Below, piece after piece: positions 45,700-57,745 of a stretch of 64,000 bases of DNA (the first letter of the stretch is position 1; every line of letters starts with the position of its first letter). The notes beneath the pieces were generated by a model that was given only the letters and a program-made list of their open reading frames with translations, made no database searches and had not been told where the DNA came from. The stretch comes from Stenopsyche tienmushanensis (taxonomy: Eukaryota; Arthropoda; Insecta; Trichoptera; Stenopsychidae), in the NCBI GenBank assembly GCA_008973525.1, contig WACJ01000009.1, forward strand, positions 1,240,001 through 1,304,000, in the 5' to 3' direction. The position numbers and the translations under genes were made by a program.

Positions 45700-48524
45700 G
45701 CTTGTATATAAGTCTGAATAAAAAATAGCTATAATTTATCATCCACATAGACGAAAGATGCGTTTATATGCATTATTTGCGATGCAATATAGTGCGTTAT
45801 TGATGCATTTTACATGCAACAATGATGCACACACACGCACGAACGCGGACAGTGCTAATTAAATCGATAAAAAATTCTCGGAATACATTGCGAAGCGCTT
45901 CTTACGTCGTTTTTCAGCCATAAACTTTACGTTTATTGACGTAAAATTTACATTCATATTGCATGAAATACGTGGCGTACGCAATAAAAGCCATTGTTGT
46001 AGTGTATAGCGTAATTTTTTATTGCGGCGCACATCAAACGTCGGTAAAAGGGTTAAGCTTTCACATGATAATGGCAATTTTGATGTTTTAATGGAAAATT
46101 TCATTGCTGAAATGATTAGGCGGACCGCCGGTAAGTGTATCGATTTAAATTGGCATCATATAGAGGGTTGCGAATGTTTGTGGGGGGGGGGGTTTATTAC
46201 GGGCGACAGTGCCTATATAATCATTCGGGGATCAGATCGGGGTTGTACGGCGATTATCCAATGTAATTTTATTGATGATTATTATTCTGGATGCAGCAAA
46301 ATTCCCTCATTGTCTGTTTTAGGGCAACGAAAGTGATTCAACGAACGCAGGATTTAAACAAGTTTCAATCGGAAAAGAGCTGTTAAATGATCAATCATAT
46401 GAAAATCTATGAAAACACCCTTTAAATATGCCATTTGATCGGATTTATTCGGATTTAAAGCCATTGTGAGATTGCTGCTCCCAGCACAATCATCAGATAT
46501 CATCCCTTGTGATTTTTTCTCATGTTTTAAAAGCTTTGAAAGCATTAACCATAGACATTTTATACTATTTTTGAATGTATCGACGACAACTCTGACATGA
46601 ATGGCGCCGTGCTTAAAAATTGGGTCTAAATGACGCATCGCCAATAATGCTTTTAAAATGCATTAATACGTTGATTATAAATCAGAAAATCAGCATATTA
46701 TACGACCTCAATTCGAAGACTTAAATGTCAATGGTCTTATAAAAAGATTCAATGATTTATACCAAATTTATTTCATCCGAACGAAAAAGGAACAGAGTCG
46801 GATGCTTGATTGTCGGATAAGTTCTGTCCACTTGCGCATGCATAAGTTCTCGATCTATTTTTATTCGGAACTTGTAGATTTAGGACCCATTGGAAGCACA
46901 GGATCTTTTACCGTCCTGTTAAACTCTAAAAAAATTAAGTGTCCCTATTGAAAGACCCTGTTTATTGCATGCTTTATGCGATTTTTCCTTCATTTTATAC
47001 AAAATATGGCCTGATTTTTTAGACTTTTACATCCATTTCCATCAATTGGTCAATATACGTACTGTGAGAGTTTCTACAGGTTTCAATAGCTCATAATAAA
47101 TGACTTTCGAATCGCGCCATACACACAAAAGCACTTTTTTAGTCGCATTTATCAATTTTTTGCTGAAAATTGATGCGAAACCGATTGTTCAAAAATAATA
47201 AAAATCAATATAAATGCGACAAATTCTGTCGTTCTTATACATCGACGCAGCTTAAAATTATGAGCGTTCCCACAGAAGCATGCAGATTTTGTTTGTTTTT
47301 TTTTCCGATTGGATCATCTAGGGTCCTTTAGGTGCCATATGCGTTTGATTGTCATGCTTATATAAATGTATCAAATTAATCGATTTATGGTCAAATGAAT
47401 CGTTCTGCGGCTTGGTTAATTATAGCAACCCCCACTGATTCACGGGTCGTAACACCCAATGCGCGGGCATTCTGTCAGTTGTCATTTCAGCTCTTTAAAC
47501 ACGGATATTATTCATAGTCTGCTCCCGTAATTGAATTCATTATACATTTCGGTAATGACCATACTTCCACGGGTCGAAATAATAAGGGTGCGGGAGCGTG
47601 ATTGCGTGTTAATTATAATATATCCTGTACGTATGTGCGAACCGGCGTAATTACTTCGAGCGGACCAGACTAGATGATAAATTCTAGCAGTCACGTTATT
47701 TAGTTTTATTATTTTCCGCCAAGTCGGACACACATTTGTCGCATTCATTCAATCAGTTAATGTACCTCGTAAGGCCTGCAGATAAATCTCAGGGCTCCAT
47801 TTTATTATCCCTACTTTATTGCCCTATTACAGGAGCGGATATAACATACCGGGAATATCTGACTAGCGAAATGCTCTAAATTCAATTTCTATATTTGATT
47901 AAATGCGGAAAAAGATTGAGGATGTTTGAGATAAATAACGGATTTCAAATATTCAAACGGGTCGAGAACGGAATATATTGGCGATGACTTATACGCTAGT
48001 TCTATCGATTCACATTCAAAGCGCTTAGACCGCGCCCTGAGACGATATTAAGAAGCACTTCAACTGAAAACAACAGTAAATGTTTGGCTTTAATGTATGA
48101 ATAAATTTGTGATTCGTGACGATAGTCCAAATCAATAGATTTAAACAAAAAACATCGAAAAATATTCAGCATGCCAAATATTCACCGCAGTAGATCATGC
48201 TGTCGAACGGCATCGAAGTCCTTATCGATGTCTATAAACATCTTATCCGGCATAATTTTGCATATTATAATATTAAACTGTATAAGCCATCTGTCAATGA
48301 ATTTTGTGCCTGTCTATTACTTCCAAAGCTAGCTTCGTTTTTATGCTACTTTTTAGTTCAAAAACAGAAGTAGAGATACCATCCTTCCAGCTTATCAGTA
48401 CTTGTTTACTCTACTAGCTTGAAAACCAGTCTCGTTTGCACTGGGAATTTGTCTGCCGATTACATATATACTACCCAAGTATCGGGTCCGTAACGTCAAC
48501 ATTTCCTTTGTGCATGTTGTAAAA
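45700..48524. other. Long low-copy region, no gene called
   Basis: The longest repeat-poor stretch of the window. A short + frame (46022-46136) ends at a perfect donor GCCG|GTAAGTG (46135) followed by a G homopolymer at about 46182; the frame resembles no family. 47380-47900 is complex and may be conserved non-coding DNA. No mobile element is recognised. Confidence 0.35.
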
Positions 48525-49155
48525 TATTAGGTTGTCCCATAAGTCTCTTGCGCAAATGAACACAGATCTAATCATAGCCATGGTTGAAGACAATCCACGA
48601 TATACTGTTCGCAAAATAGCTAACAAGTTATAAATTCCACGAACGTCCGTCCATAATCATCTGATAAAATTGGGCTACATCAATCGTTCAGATGTGTGGC
48701 TTCCTCATGAACTGACTGACTCAAATAAACTTCAGCGTATTTCAACATGCGATCTTCTTCTCCAACGACACAATAGCCAATATTTTTTGAAGAGACTTGT
48801 CACTGGAGATGAAAATTGGATACTCTATGAGAATATCCAACGTAAATGGTCTCGGATCAAGGGTACAGAAGCTTTAACTGTAGCTAAACCTGGTTTACAC
48901 CCAAAAAATGTTTTGCTAGGCATTTGGTGGGACTGGAAGGGCGTAGTTTATTATGAACTACTTTAGTCAGAAATATTTTGCCAACAAACCTGGGAAATTT
49001 TGGCAAGAAGGCATTATGAGGCTTCCGGAGAGATGGAAAAAAGGTAATAGAACAGAATGGATCATATATTATTCAATAAATTTTGATATAATACAAATTA
49101 TTGTTTATTTTTGTCTTAATATGAAAACGAAAGAAACTTATGGGACACCCTAATA
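48525..49155 (+). mobile_element. mariner element mar-A, internally deleted, both ends present
   Basis: TA at 48525-48526 and 49154-49155 flank a 627-bp element beginning TTAGGTTGTCCCATAAGT and ending ACTTATGGGACACCCTAA. The 5' part codes for the helix-turn-helix linker to the first catalytic motif (48560-48966); the 3' part codes for the C-terminal helix (FANKPGKFWQEGIMRLPERW). About 350 bp between YYELL and QKYFANKPG, including both remaining catalytic aspartates, are deleted compared with 52403-52992. Confidence 0.85.
48560..48966 (+). pseudogene. mar-A transposase, N-terminal/central part
   Basis: Reads IMVEDNPRYTVRKIANKL-like sequence with a stop after KL, then MGYINRSDVWLPHELTDSNK, LVTGDENWILYENIQ and HPKNVLLGIWWDWKGVVYYE. 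WVPHEL-type linker, TGDE (first aspartate) and WWDWKG are mariner hallmarks. It stops at a UAG created at the deletion junction (48964-48966). The matching C-terminal piece is at 48967-49080 in another frame. Confidence 0.85.
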
Positions 49156-49822
49156 TAACACCTCACAAACTGGCATCATCAGTCCTAACTAAAGCAAGTC
49201 CTGCCTGCTGAAGCCATCAATATGCCATCAAAAGTTGTGAAATATTCGTCAGCAATAACAGTCCTCCAGCTTCCTTTGTACTTGTCAGTTAATTTCAGTA
49301 GCACCTTTTCATCTAAGTTGACTGCTCTTTGGCCTCCTTCTTCTTTTCCAGTATACAGAAAACCTTTACAAGGATATCCATTTCTTAAATCATCATTTGG
49401 TTTTTACAGACAAGATGCAAAAATATTTTTTGCAGCACAGGCAAAAGAAAAATATCATACTACATATAAGTTTTTCCAAACATATGATGCGAAAGGATTT
49501 ATTTAAAAGGCAAGACCCTCTTATAGATAATAGGGTTAGATCTTAACTATGGCATCTTAGATTAGTATGAAGCGTTGGTGTGATGACTTAGATCCTGTAT
49601 TCTTGTTATTGAATTTCGGCCTCAAATCTAAATTGTAGAAAAAAATTAAACCATAACAATACATTTTTGAGATCATAAATCCGCTCAAAATTCAAATATT
49701 GCCCTAATTTAACATTAGCACGCGTGGAAAATCATCAAATTTCCCTAGAATAGTCTCGTATGTGGATCCCCTGTATCTGAAAACTGATATGACGCCTTAA
49801 AAAGATGAAATTATTTAAACGG
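49156..49822. other. Unclassified sequence
   Basis: Its first 25 bp equal those after the mar-A copy at 52992. The + frame at 49222-49506 contains KFFQTYDAKGFI and basic/aromatic residues but resembles no family I know. Confidence 0.4.
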
Positions 49823-50400
49823 TACAGGGTGCGGCAGGGAAACTACCTAATTTCAAAAGTGTAAACACAAACTGCATAGGAGATATTATGTTAATTTTTA
49901 TTCTATGTTACAGAGACAAGACATTTTAAGTTTTTATTTATTATATTTTATAAATTATATCGTTAAAGTGGCCTCCGTTATAGTCAATGCATTGAGATAG
50001 TCGAGTTTTGAAGCTTCTCTCCATTTGAATACTGATCTTCAGTTGAGTCCAGATCCAGGACTAGAAGTACAGTGTTCAGCTCCTTGAAGATCGTCCCACA
50101 AGGAGATGAAGCATTCAAAGAAGTCATCAATCAGAGAGATCCTCCAAGAACACGACCCGTGGTCGCGATATTAAAGTGATTTCTGAATGCATGTTGCTTG
50201 TCAGTAATTAAAAGGCCGCTTGAAAAGTACGCCTCTAAGGCGAATGCGCGCTCCTGCATAATCCACTGCATGATTGTTATTAAACTTATATAATAAAATA
50301 ATATTAAAACCTCTTCTTTAGAATGAGCTATATCATATTGTTTTCAGATTAACTATCGCTTCAGAGCACGCATTTCAAATAAGGAAGTTTCCCTGCTGTA
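49823..50400 (-). mobile_element. Tc1/mariner-superfamily element with DUF4817-type relic
   Basis: TA duplications at 49823-49824 and 50399-50400 flank a 574-bp element. Both ends carry CAGGGAAACT followed by CCT at similar positions; the left end has seven extra bases before it. The minus strand encodes the two extremities of one transposase: the N-terminal helix-turn-helix (50131-50271) and the C-terminal tail (49941-50010). The catalytic domain is deleted, giving a MITE-like derivative. Confidence 0.75.
50131..50271 (-). pseudogene. DUF4817-type helix-turn-helix, transposase N-terminus
   Basis: From the ATG at 50271 leftwards: MQWIMQERAFALEAYFSSGL, then DKQHAFRNHFNIATTGRVLG and a stop. 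The pattern of an initiator helix ERAFALEAYF, a second helix ending in FRxHFNI and a GRV turn is the DUF4817 domain found at the start of many insect transposases. The usual next step (helix ending in WVxxFRETG) is lost at the deletion. The C-terminal remnant nearby reads TRLSQCIDYNGGHFNDIIYK, the usual tail of the same proteins. Confidence 0.8.
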
Positions 50401-52402
50401 AACGTTTGTCGCCATTATGCCATCGACCGGACCAACTAACCACTCCGCGTTTCCATTCATTTTTCCATTATTTCATGGATAACATTCAATCCATTTGTAG
50501 CATCCAAATCATTCACGAACATTTTCAACTATTCTAAATTATGAAATCGAATGGAAGTGACAGCAAATAGAAACGTAGCCGAGTTGTGGACCGTTTTATC
50601 GTCGCAGGTCTTAAATCGCCAGACGGATTTATAAATCGATTAGGCCATTTGACAACGGCGACGTACAATCGACGCAATGGTAAATTGAAAATTTTGATTT
50701 ACAAAGTTGCAGCAGTTCGTCGACCCAGACTGCGTCCGACGACGTTATCTGAGTGAGCCCCGGTCGACCTCCAAGAACGTCTAATCCTTTTACTATCGCG
50801 AATTTTCGCTTATCCAGTCGATAATCGATTTATCAACGACGCTAATTATTTTCCTATTATATGCCGGCATTAAAATAATAAAAAACACTGATAATGCGAC
50901 TTTCATGAAGGGCTCTTCGGTATCGGTGCAATATCTCAAGTGTGTTTTTTTTAATGTTCCACGCCACACAAAGCAACTTCATTAATCAAAACACTGATTA
51001 AATGCAGCGTGTAACAAAGGAGTTCGATTAATTTTTACGCAGTGATGCGAAAAAACGCGCAAAAAAAGACACGGCGGACGTGGAAAAATTGAGCATTGGT
51101 TCCGTTGTTGAAAATCGACTTATCATTTCATAAAATATGATACATTTATTGCATGTTGTTTGTGATACGTTCAACCAGGTGACTCGCTGAGTGACACATT
51201 TATTACTATCTAAGCTAAAAAAAATAGTTATTCGGAAGTTGATTTTTCAGGAAAATACAGTGTGTACATTACAATGTACAAATGGGTTGAAACGGTATAA
51301 AATAATTTTTAAATCGCCAGACTGGATTATAAAAACAATGTATCACAATTACAAAAATTTATTATATTATATAAAAAAAATAAAAATGTTACAAAGACGT
51401 ATTTTATTTCTAAAAAAAATACTATTTTTGAAATTAAATTTTTATGAAAATTTGAAAACTTTTTTTTAGAACACTACTTTTAAATTGAATTATTATCAAA
51501 TATCTTTAATTAATGATATCAGATTTTATGGCTCTAAAGAATTTATATTTAAAAAATCATTTAAATCAATTAGACTGTATGTACATTTTAATGTACACAA
51601 TCACGAATAATCTCGAATTACAGTGTAATTCATTACTTATGAATGCATATCATATCTTAATTCTCGTACCTTTGATGGCAGCTCTTTCAACACCAATTGA
51701 ATGAATAAGATGTACACCAGAGGGGTCAAACTCAAAAGCAAACATGGGCCAAAATAAATAAATGCAAATGCAAAATAAACCAGGACTTCAAATCGTTATT
51801 TTTTTATTTAGGTTTTGGTTTCGGTTATGTTTCTAGCATTTATATCGGTTCGGTTGCGGACAAACAAAGGTTTTATCGGTTTCGTTCCGGTTCTAAGCCC
51901 TGCTTTAACGAGGGTATGAAACGTCTGTGTCAGTATATAACTTGATAACATTAAATAACATTAAATATTATTATAATGTATATTTTAAAATGATATACGA
52001 AGATAGTCTCAAAAGTATCCGACTTAAGATAAGCTTATGTTTCAAGTTTGAAGACGCTACGTTGTTTAGTAATTGTTTGGTAGCCATCAATAGTGAACTT
52101 TCTTAGTGTGTTATTAGATGACCATCGACTGTAAATGCGTGAACATGGACATGATCTGTACGATCCTTTTTGCCCAGGTACGCATTTATCTCCGAAAATG
52201 AGGACGGAGTGGCCAAGAGGTCTGTGTGTCCAACCGGTCCACTTTTCCGATCGTTTATATGACGAATAAACGCCTCGCGATCGGACGCCATAATTGAAGA
52301 TGTCTACAGAACGATTACGAACTCTTATTACTCGTTTTGTAATAAGATTTATCCGAAGAAAACTAAACGAGTGGTTTGTTTAATTTTTATAATCGATCGA
52401 CA
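50401..52402. other. Low-copy and A+T-rich sequence, no gene called
   Basis: 50401-51180 is complex, repeat-free DNA with some CpG, a possible regulatory island. 51190-51700 is extremely A+T-rich. 51717-51760 (GGGGTCAAACTCAAAAGCAA) may be a degraded hAT end, similar to 57735. 52103-52320 has an open minus frame without similarity. Confidence 0.35.
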
Positions 52403-52992
52403 CATACAGAAGCTTTAACTGTAGCTAAACCTGGTCTACATCCAAAAAAAGTTTTGCTATGCATTTGTTGGGACTGGAAGGGGGTAGTTTATTATGAGCT
52501 ACTTCAGCAAGGTGAAACGATCAATTCAACAAAATATTGTTTCCAACTGGACAATCTAAAGGATGCAATTGCCAGAAAACGACCAGAATTAACGAACAGA
52601 CGAGGCGTTGTTTTTCATCACGATAACGCCAGGCCTCATGTGTCTTTGCTCGTCAGAAATAAAGTATTATCATTTGACTGGGATGTTTTACCTCATCTTC
52701 TATACTCTCCGGACATTGCCCCTTCAGATTATTATTTATTTCTTTCATTGAAAAATTCTTTACGTAGTAAAAATTTTAATTCAAAAAATGATATAAAAAT
52801 GTATCTTGATCAATATTTTGCCAACAAACCTGGGAAATTTTGGCATGAAGGCATTATGAAGATTCCGGAGAGATGGAAAAGGGTAATAGAACAGAATGGA
52901 TCATATATTATTCAATACATTTTGATGTAATACAAATCATTGTTGATTTTTTTCTTAATATGAAAACGAAAGAAACTTATGGGACACCCTGA
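52403..52992 (+). pseudogene. mariner transposase mar-A, 3' two-thirds
   Basis: The best-preserved transposase piece of the window. From about 52405 to 52930 one frame runs TEALTVAKPGLHPKKVLLCI, WDWKGVVYYELLQQGETINS, FHHDNARPHVS (second catalytic aspartate) and YSPDIAPSDYYLF (third), then FANKPGKFWHEGIMKIPERW. Exactly 34 residues separate the D of HDN from the D of PSD, defining the D,D34D mariner class. The N-terminus with the first aspartate is absent; the first ten codons of the open frame come from flanking DNA. The 3' end is ACTTATGGGACACCCTGA, with TA at 52993-52994. Confidence 0.9.
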
Positions 52993-54466
52993 TATAACAC
53001 CTCACAAACTGGCATCATCTTTCGAATATCATCACATTTTTTTTAGTATTATGTTCGTTTTATTGGTTAAACCACAAAAATATTCGTTTTGGGCAGCGAG
53101 TTTGACATTTCTAATGTACATTACGATGTACAAAATTCCCAAATATGTACATTGCATTACTCCAAAACCGCGCAAAAAAAGATAAAACATGTTTTTAAAA
53201 CCATAGCTTGGTTGTCATGGATCAATTTTTAAAAAGTTGTGAGCATTTAGAAGCTACATTGTAACATTATGTTTGCTGTGATCGAAGCCCTGGACTCTTA
53301 TGTTCTGTCTGCAATTGCCATAAATCATGAGTTTCTAATGTCTTTTTTTTGCAATGACTTATGTTTGAATACACGTTTTAATTAATCTCCCATCATTTCT
53401 ATGCACCTCCGAATAAATCGTCATTAAACACTGCATTAAGTCGACGAAGATTTAATGACGTATGCTGAATCAGCAATAAATTTATACGCGGCCATAAACG
53501 TCAGTGCCACATTCTGTCTTGTAAATAATAAAAGTTTCACTATAAAAATGTCCCATCGGATGTAAGCGGATGATTTTTTTTTACTATTTTTTTACAACTC
53601 GAATCACCCCAGGGTAAAAATATCCCCACATTCTTACAAATTAGACACGCAATAAGCCTAATTGAATAGAGCTGATCCGTGGGGATACGATCCCCGGTCG
53701 TGCATTACAAGCTCTTGATTGTAACCATTGGACTTAAATAAGGACGTAATTGAATTTTCTCTTTTTTCTCGCAGGGGGGGCGACTCGAAATATCCCCATA
53801 TTTTGATTGTGGACCAAACAATAAGCGATTTCCAAATAAATTAGGGACTTATGAGGCTGAATGTAAAATGCGGCGTGGCCGTGGGATAAGATCAGTATGT
53901 TCCGAAATTGAACGCCGGGGCGTATTATTTTTCGAATCGAATCAAAGGTTGTGCCACATGAAATAACCGACAAAAGACGCTGTTAAATTGCCGATTTAGA
54001 CAAAAATTCTGGGGTCTTAAATAGGCCAATAAGACCCTTTGTTTGTGATCTATATATTTTAGATATGACATATTATATGTTAGATTTTGCTTTTATGTTT
54101 TGATCGATCTTATTGATTACGCTGCTCATATGCTTATGATCCATATTTGGTTTATTATGCAGGGGACTGTTGTTAGATGACTATTAAATTGGATTTCATT
54201 GGAATGTGGCACAAAGTATAATTAAGTTATGTTTATCTATTATAACAAAATATATTTTCTAACTATACAATATGAACTAAAAAATAATTATTATCAGAGG
54301 ACTGACGGCTATGCAATAGCATGAATGCAATAGTTTAAGGCGTAAACAAAGTTTTTTGTTTTATAAACATATATTAATAAAAGAAGAAGCCGATCTAATT
54401 AACAATCATATAATATTGTTCAAGTAATCAAATAATTTGACTGATTCCTCAGAAGTTAAAGTTGTT
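52993..54466. other. Low-copy sequence
   Basis: The first 27 bp are shared with 49154-49180. AAAAATATTCGTTTTGGGCA-type sequence at 53067-53110 resembles 58193-58225 and may be a hAT end remnant. 53400-54010 is repeat-free and a candidate conserved island. No gene seen. Confidence 0.35.
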
Positions 54467-54745
54467 TTAACCCCTAAAGAAGTACTATCCCAGGGCCTGT
54501 GACCACTTATCAGAAAGAGCGCTCTTGTACATTGAGCTCGGAGACAAACAGAGACAGAGAGAGAACGTGGCGCAGTTCGGGAGACAGAGACGGAGAGCAT
54601 CCCCGCATACATCGCACGATTGTATAGATCGTTAGCCCAAATGAATCGACTAATAATGATTTCAATTGATTCTGCCTCGAATTGAAGATTGTCTTACGCT
54701 GATAGGAGCTGATAGAATGTAATTGGCTAATCATCTTTTAAATTA
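54467..54745 (+). mobile_element. TTAA-type MITE, family B (shortened)
   Basis: TTAA, CCCCTAAAGAAGTACTATCC, GGAGACAAACAGAGACAG, GCGCAGTTCGGGAGACAGAG, ATCGCACGATTGTATAGATC. It then jumps to GAAGATTGTCTTACGCTGAT, missing the middle block seen at 39250-39440. Confidence 0.7.
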
Positions 54746-55440
54746 ATAATTTATATTTTTTTATACAATATTGGCCGTAGGAATATCTTTGATGTTTTTT
54801 GTATTATTTTTGTAGAAATTCTTCCTATTTATTTTGGAACAGATTTAATGGGCATGGCGTGTTAAGGACGCAATTTAATTTGGCTCCTGTTTAAGTGAAA
54901 TTGCGACGAATCATTCTGACAGACAGGTTATCCTACGATGCGTCATTGTGCCTCCCCACGCCGAGGGGAGGCAGAAGTGGGAGTCGCGGGAAGAAGATCC
55001 GGGAGAAAGCGAAGAAGACTAACACGTGGTCTGAACAGGTAATCAGCGCTTCAACTATCAACATAATTACCCGACGGGAAAACACAACTGTGTCTTGTAT
55101 TGCTTTGAAGTGCTGTTAAATTGTATATGTTATATTTCAATTAGTTTGTATCGGTTTTTTTAATCTTATCCATCCACAAACTCGTTCTTCTGGGACATGC
55201 GATCAATATGTATCATCCATGATAATTGCTTCATATTTTATTTATGAATATCTCTATATGCATTGTGCAAAAAAATCTAAATTCGAACAAATCATATGTA
55301 TAATATATACTGCCTTCAAAAGAAGCCTTACAAATGCCCTTATATATGTTCACGGCAGGAAGCTGAGTGACCGTGCATAAATTCAGATGTTATACTTGAT
55401 ATGCATGCGGAATGAATCGTTGATGCGGGCGGTGCTATTC
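54746..55440. other. Unclassified sequence
   Basis: Contains a C+G-rich patch (54950-55030, CCACGCCGAGGGGAGGC) with no recognised content; otherwise A+T-rich. Confidence 0.4.
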
Positions 55441-56141
55441 GAGAGTCATCCAGAAAGTAATGTTACAAAATTTATATAGGATCAAAAGATGCTCATATTT
55501 ATTTGAAATTTACAGAATACTTCACAAATATATTAAATTATTTTCCAATGTAATCGCCGACTAAATCGAAACATTTTTGTAGTCATGGGACCAGATTTTG
55601 TATGCCAGTGTCATAGACCTCAGCCAACAACTATTTTTAAATTCTGGGGTGTAATAATACACCCGGGTTTCATCCCCCGTCATGATAGAATCCAGAAAAG
55701 CTTCTCTATCCTGTGAAAAACGATCCAAAAATTCACACGATGTGATCACGCCATTTTTATGGTGCTCCGGTGCGAATATTCTGAGCATCTGTTTCGCTCA
55801 CAACTTCTTGTAACCAAGTTTTTCCAACACAATGTCATCAAGGAGAAAAATATCAGGAAATTCTTTGTGAAGGTCGTCAAACCTCACACGGTGATCATTT
55901 TGAATTTTTCTTCAATTTTTAGCACAAGTTCGTCAGAAATGACTGATGATCTCTCATTTATTATCTCATCGTTATTATCAATACGACCTTCTCTGAATAA
56001 CCTAATCCACTTCGTGACATGTTGTCGACTCATCACATCACTGCCATAAGCTTGCATGAGCTTCCGATGGATATTCAATACGGTATTGTTCTGCAAATTT
56101 AAAAAACGGAAAACCGCATTACCAGTGATACTTGCCCTTGC
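55441..56141 (-). pseudogene. mar-B mariner transposase, broken, inverted
   Basis: Left end GAGTCATCCAGAAAGTAA. Read leftwards from 56141: FRFLNLQNNTVLNIHRKLMQ, MSRQHVTKWIRLFREGRIDN and NDEIINERSSVISDE (paired helix-turn-helix and linker). After frameshifts it continues with SQDREAFLDSIMTGDETRVY (first catalytic aspartate in TGDE) and YYTPEFKNSCWLRS. The segment holding the second and third aspartates is deleted; the code goes straight to the C-terminal tail near 55560. The 5' end of the element is replaced by a hAT copy. Confidence 0.8.
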
Positions 56142-56627
56142 ACGATAAAGACTACTAAATCGAGACATTCCCGCCGAAATCTGGACGCTTGGAAACAGTG
56201 GCGTAACTACTAATTGGCGAGATTATGCGACGTCTAGGGGTAGTAACTGTCTAATCTATGTATACATATATAGAGTACATATATGTGTGTCAAATTGTTA
56301 TATTTAACCTTATTAAGCTTTCCCTATCGGTGATGTATTTACTACACTTCACCTCTAATAATGGGAATATCGACATGAAATATAATAGATAGGGGGTTCA
56401 GAATTTTTGTATTCCTCCGTAATATAATTACGAACCACATCAAAGTATTATAGTATGTAAGTATTCATTTGTAGCGACGGAAATAAATAATTTGTTAGGA
56501 AATCGGGAATTTTGTGAGTTTTAGTCCGCGTCTCTCTAAATGACGAAACACTGGATACTTTAATGTTATTTTTTAGTGTTTTATTTATCTATTTTTCTAA
56601 TGCATGATGTTCTAATGCTAATGCATG
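56142..56627 (+). mobile_element. non-autonomous hAT element, copy 8 (truncated)
   Basis: Begins inside the family at GCACGATAAAGACTACTAAA and is collinear to GGGAATTTTGTGAG and TAGTCCGCGTCTC. It then jumps to the 3' part AATGACGAAACACTGGATAC and TTTCTAATGCATGATGTTC (compare 22655-22730). The hATC core is deleted and both ends are missing. Confidence 0.75.
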
Positions 56628-57587
56628 ATCTGGAGCGAGTTCTTATTTTTTCAAGATCACTCGACGCTTCAAATAATTTATGGAATTTCCCTTAAAAAAA
56701 AACATGATTTACCAGCTAATTATTCAATTGGTATTTAATTAAAATTAATTTAAGGATATGATGCTTCTTATTAATTTTAGTATGATGCGTTTTATTGTCA
56801 TTATGAAAAAATTACAAATTTATTGCTGTTTTTAATCGAAAAATGGATTTTATCTGTAGAATGGGTATTTATAAAAAATAATTGCTTTATTGATAGTCAT
56901 AAAAGACTCACATCCGAAACCAAAGTTTTAGTTCAAAGTACGACATACACAAGCGATTTCGCGATTATTCTCGTATATATAATTGCAAGGTTCTGAGGTC
57001 TACGAAGCACGGGCGTTCGCAAATATACAAAAAAATCGATAAGCCCGTTTCCCCAATAAATTTATCGCCGCTCCGTAACGAATGCGGCCCTGAATAGTTG
57101 GGACTCAATTAGAGCGGATTGTATGGGTGGGTTTTTTATTTAATTTGTATTAATTCGAGCTTTTATTGGGAGAGCAATTAGTGTGCCCAAAGTGTGATCA
57201 TTATGTCTCATTCATTTCGGTTCGTCTTCTCTCGGTCGCTCGCCGGGGATTTATTTTCGAAGAGCGTCCCCTCGCAGCTGCTCAAGTGTTGGGATAATGA
57301 GGCGCCCCTCCCAATTAGCGTCGCGTCGAACGATTTGAAGTTTTGCCGGTCGAACAATTGGTTGAATTGGTTGAGTCGGTTGAATTGGTTGAATTGTTGG
57401 GCGCGTGTGTCGGCCCCACCGCTCCGGAGGGCCTTTGAGGGTGGCGCCAATTAGCGACAAAGCGTGTTACTCCAGAGGTGCTCAATATGAGACCTTGTGA
57501 CGAGAGTACATTTTTGGAACCAAAAAAATAATAAAAACATGCGAGACTTGAGTTGATAAAATTGTTGATTTAATGCTTTTTTCCCCA
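56628..57587. other. Low-copy sequence
   Basis: 56940-57480 is complex, repeat-free and richer in C+G; several overlapping frames on both strands (57194-57460) are caused by the 9-bp repeat and composition. Candidate regulatory island; no gene is supported. Confidence 0.35.
57355..57402. repeat. 9-bp minisatellite
   Basis: About five imperfect units of GGTTGAATT with one GGTTGAGTC variant. Confidence 0.8.
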
Positions 57588-57745
57588 TTTGTTAGCTAAA
57601 AAATGAAGCTGTGTTTGTGTAATATAAAATAAAACAGGCAAGCCACTGATTAAGCGGTCGCTTTATACTACATGAACACACATATAGTAGAAGCAGCGCG
57701 ACGCATGCGTGTAGTGCGTCTATGATATGCAAGAGGTGTCAAACT
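57588..57745 (+). repeat. dispersed repeat REP-C
   Basis: TTGTTAGCTAAAAAATGAAG, GTGTAATATAAAATAAAA, GCGGTCGCTTTATAC, ACACACATATAGTAGAAGC, GTGCGTCTATGATATG. Same order as 12695-12860. A stretch after it (TGTCAAACTCAAA at 57738) resembles hAT ends of the Charlie type. Confidence 0.5.

Noticed and set aside
51255..53165. GTACATT...AATGTAC palindromes near 51264, 51581 and 53116
   Set aside because: Short A+T-rich palindromes without shared flanks or equal spacing; not a CRISPR array or an operator set.
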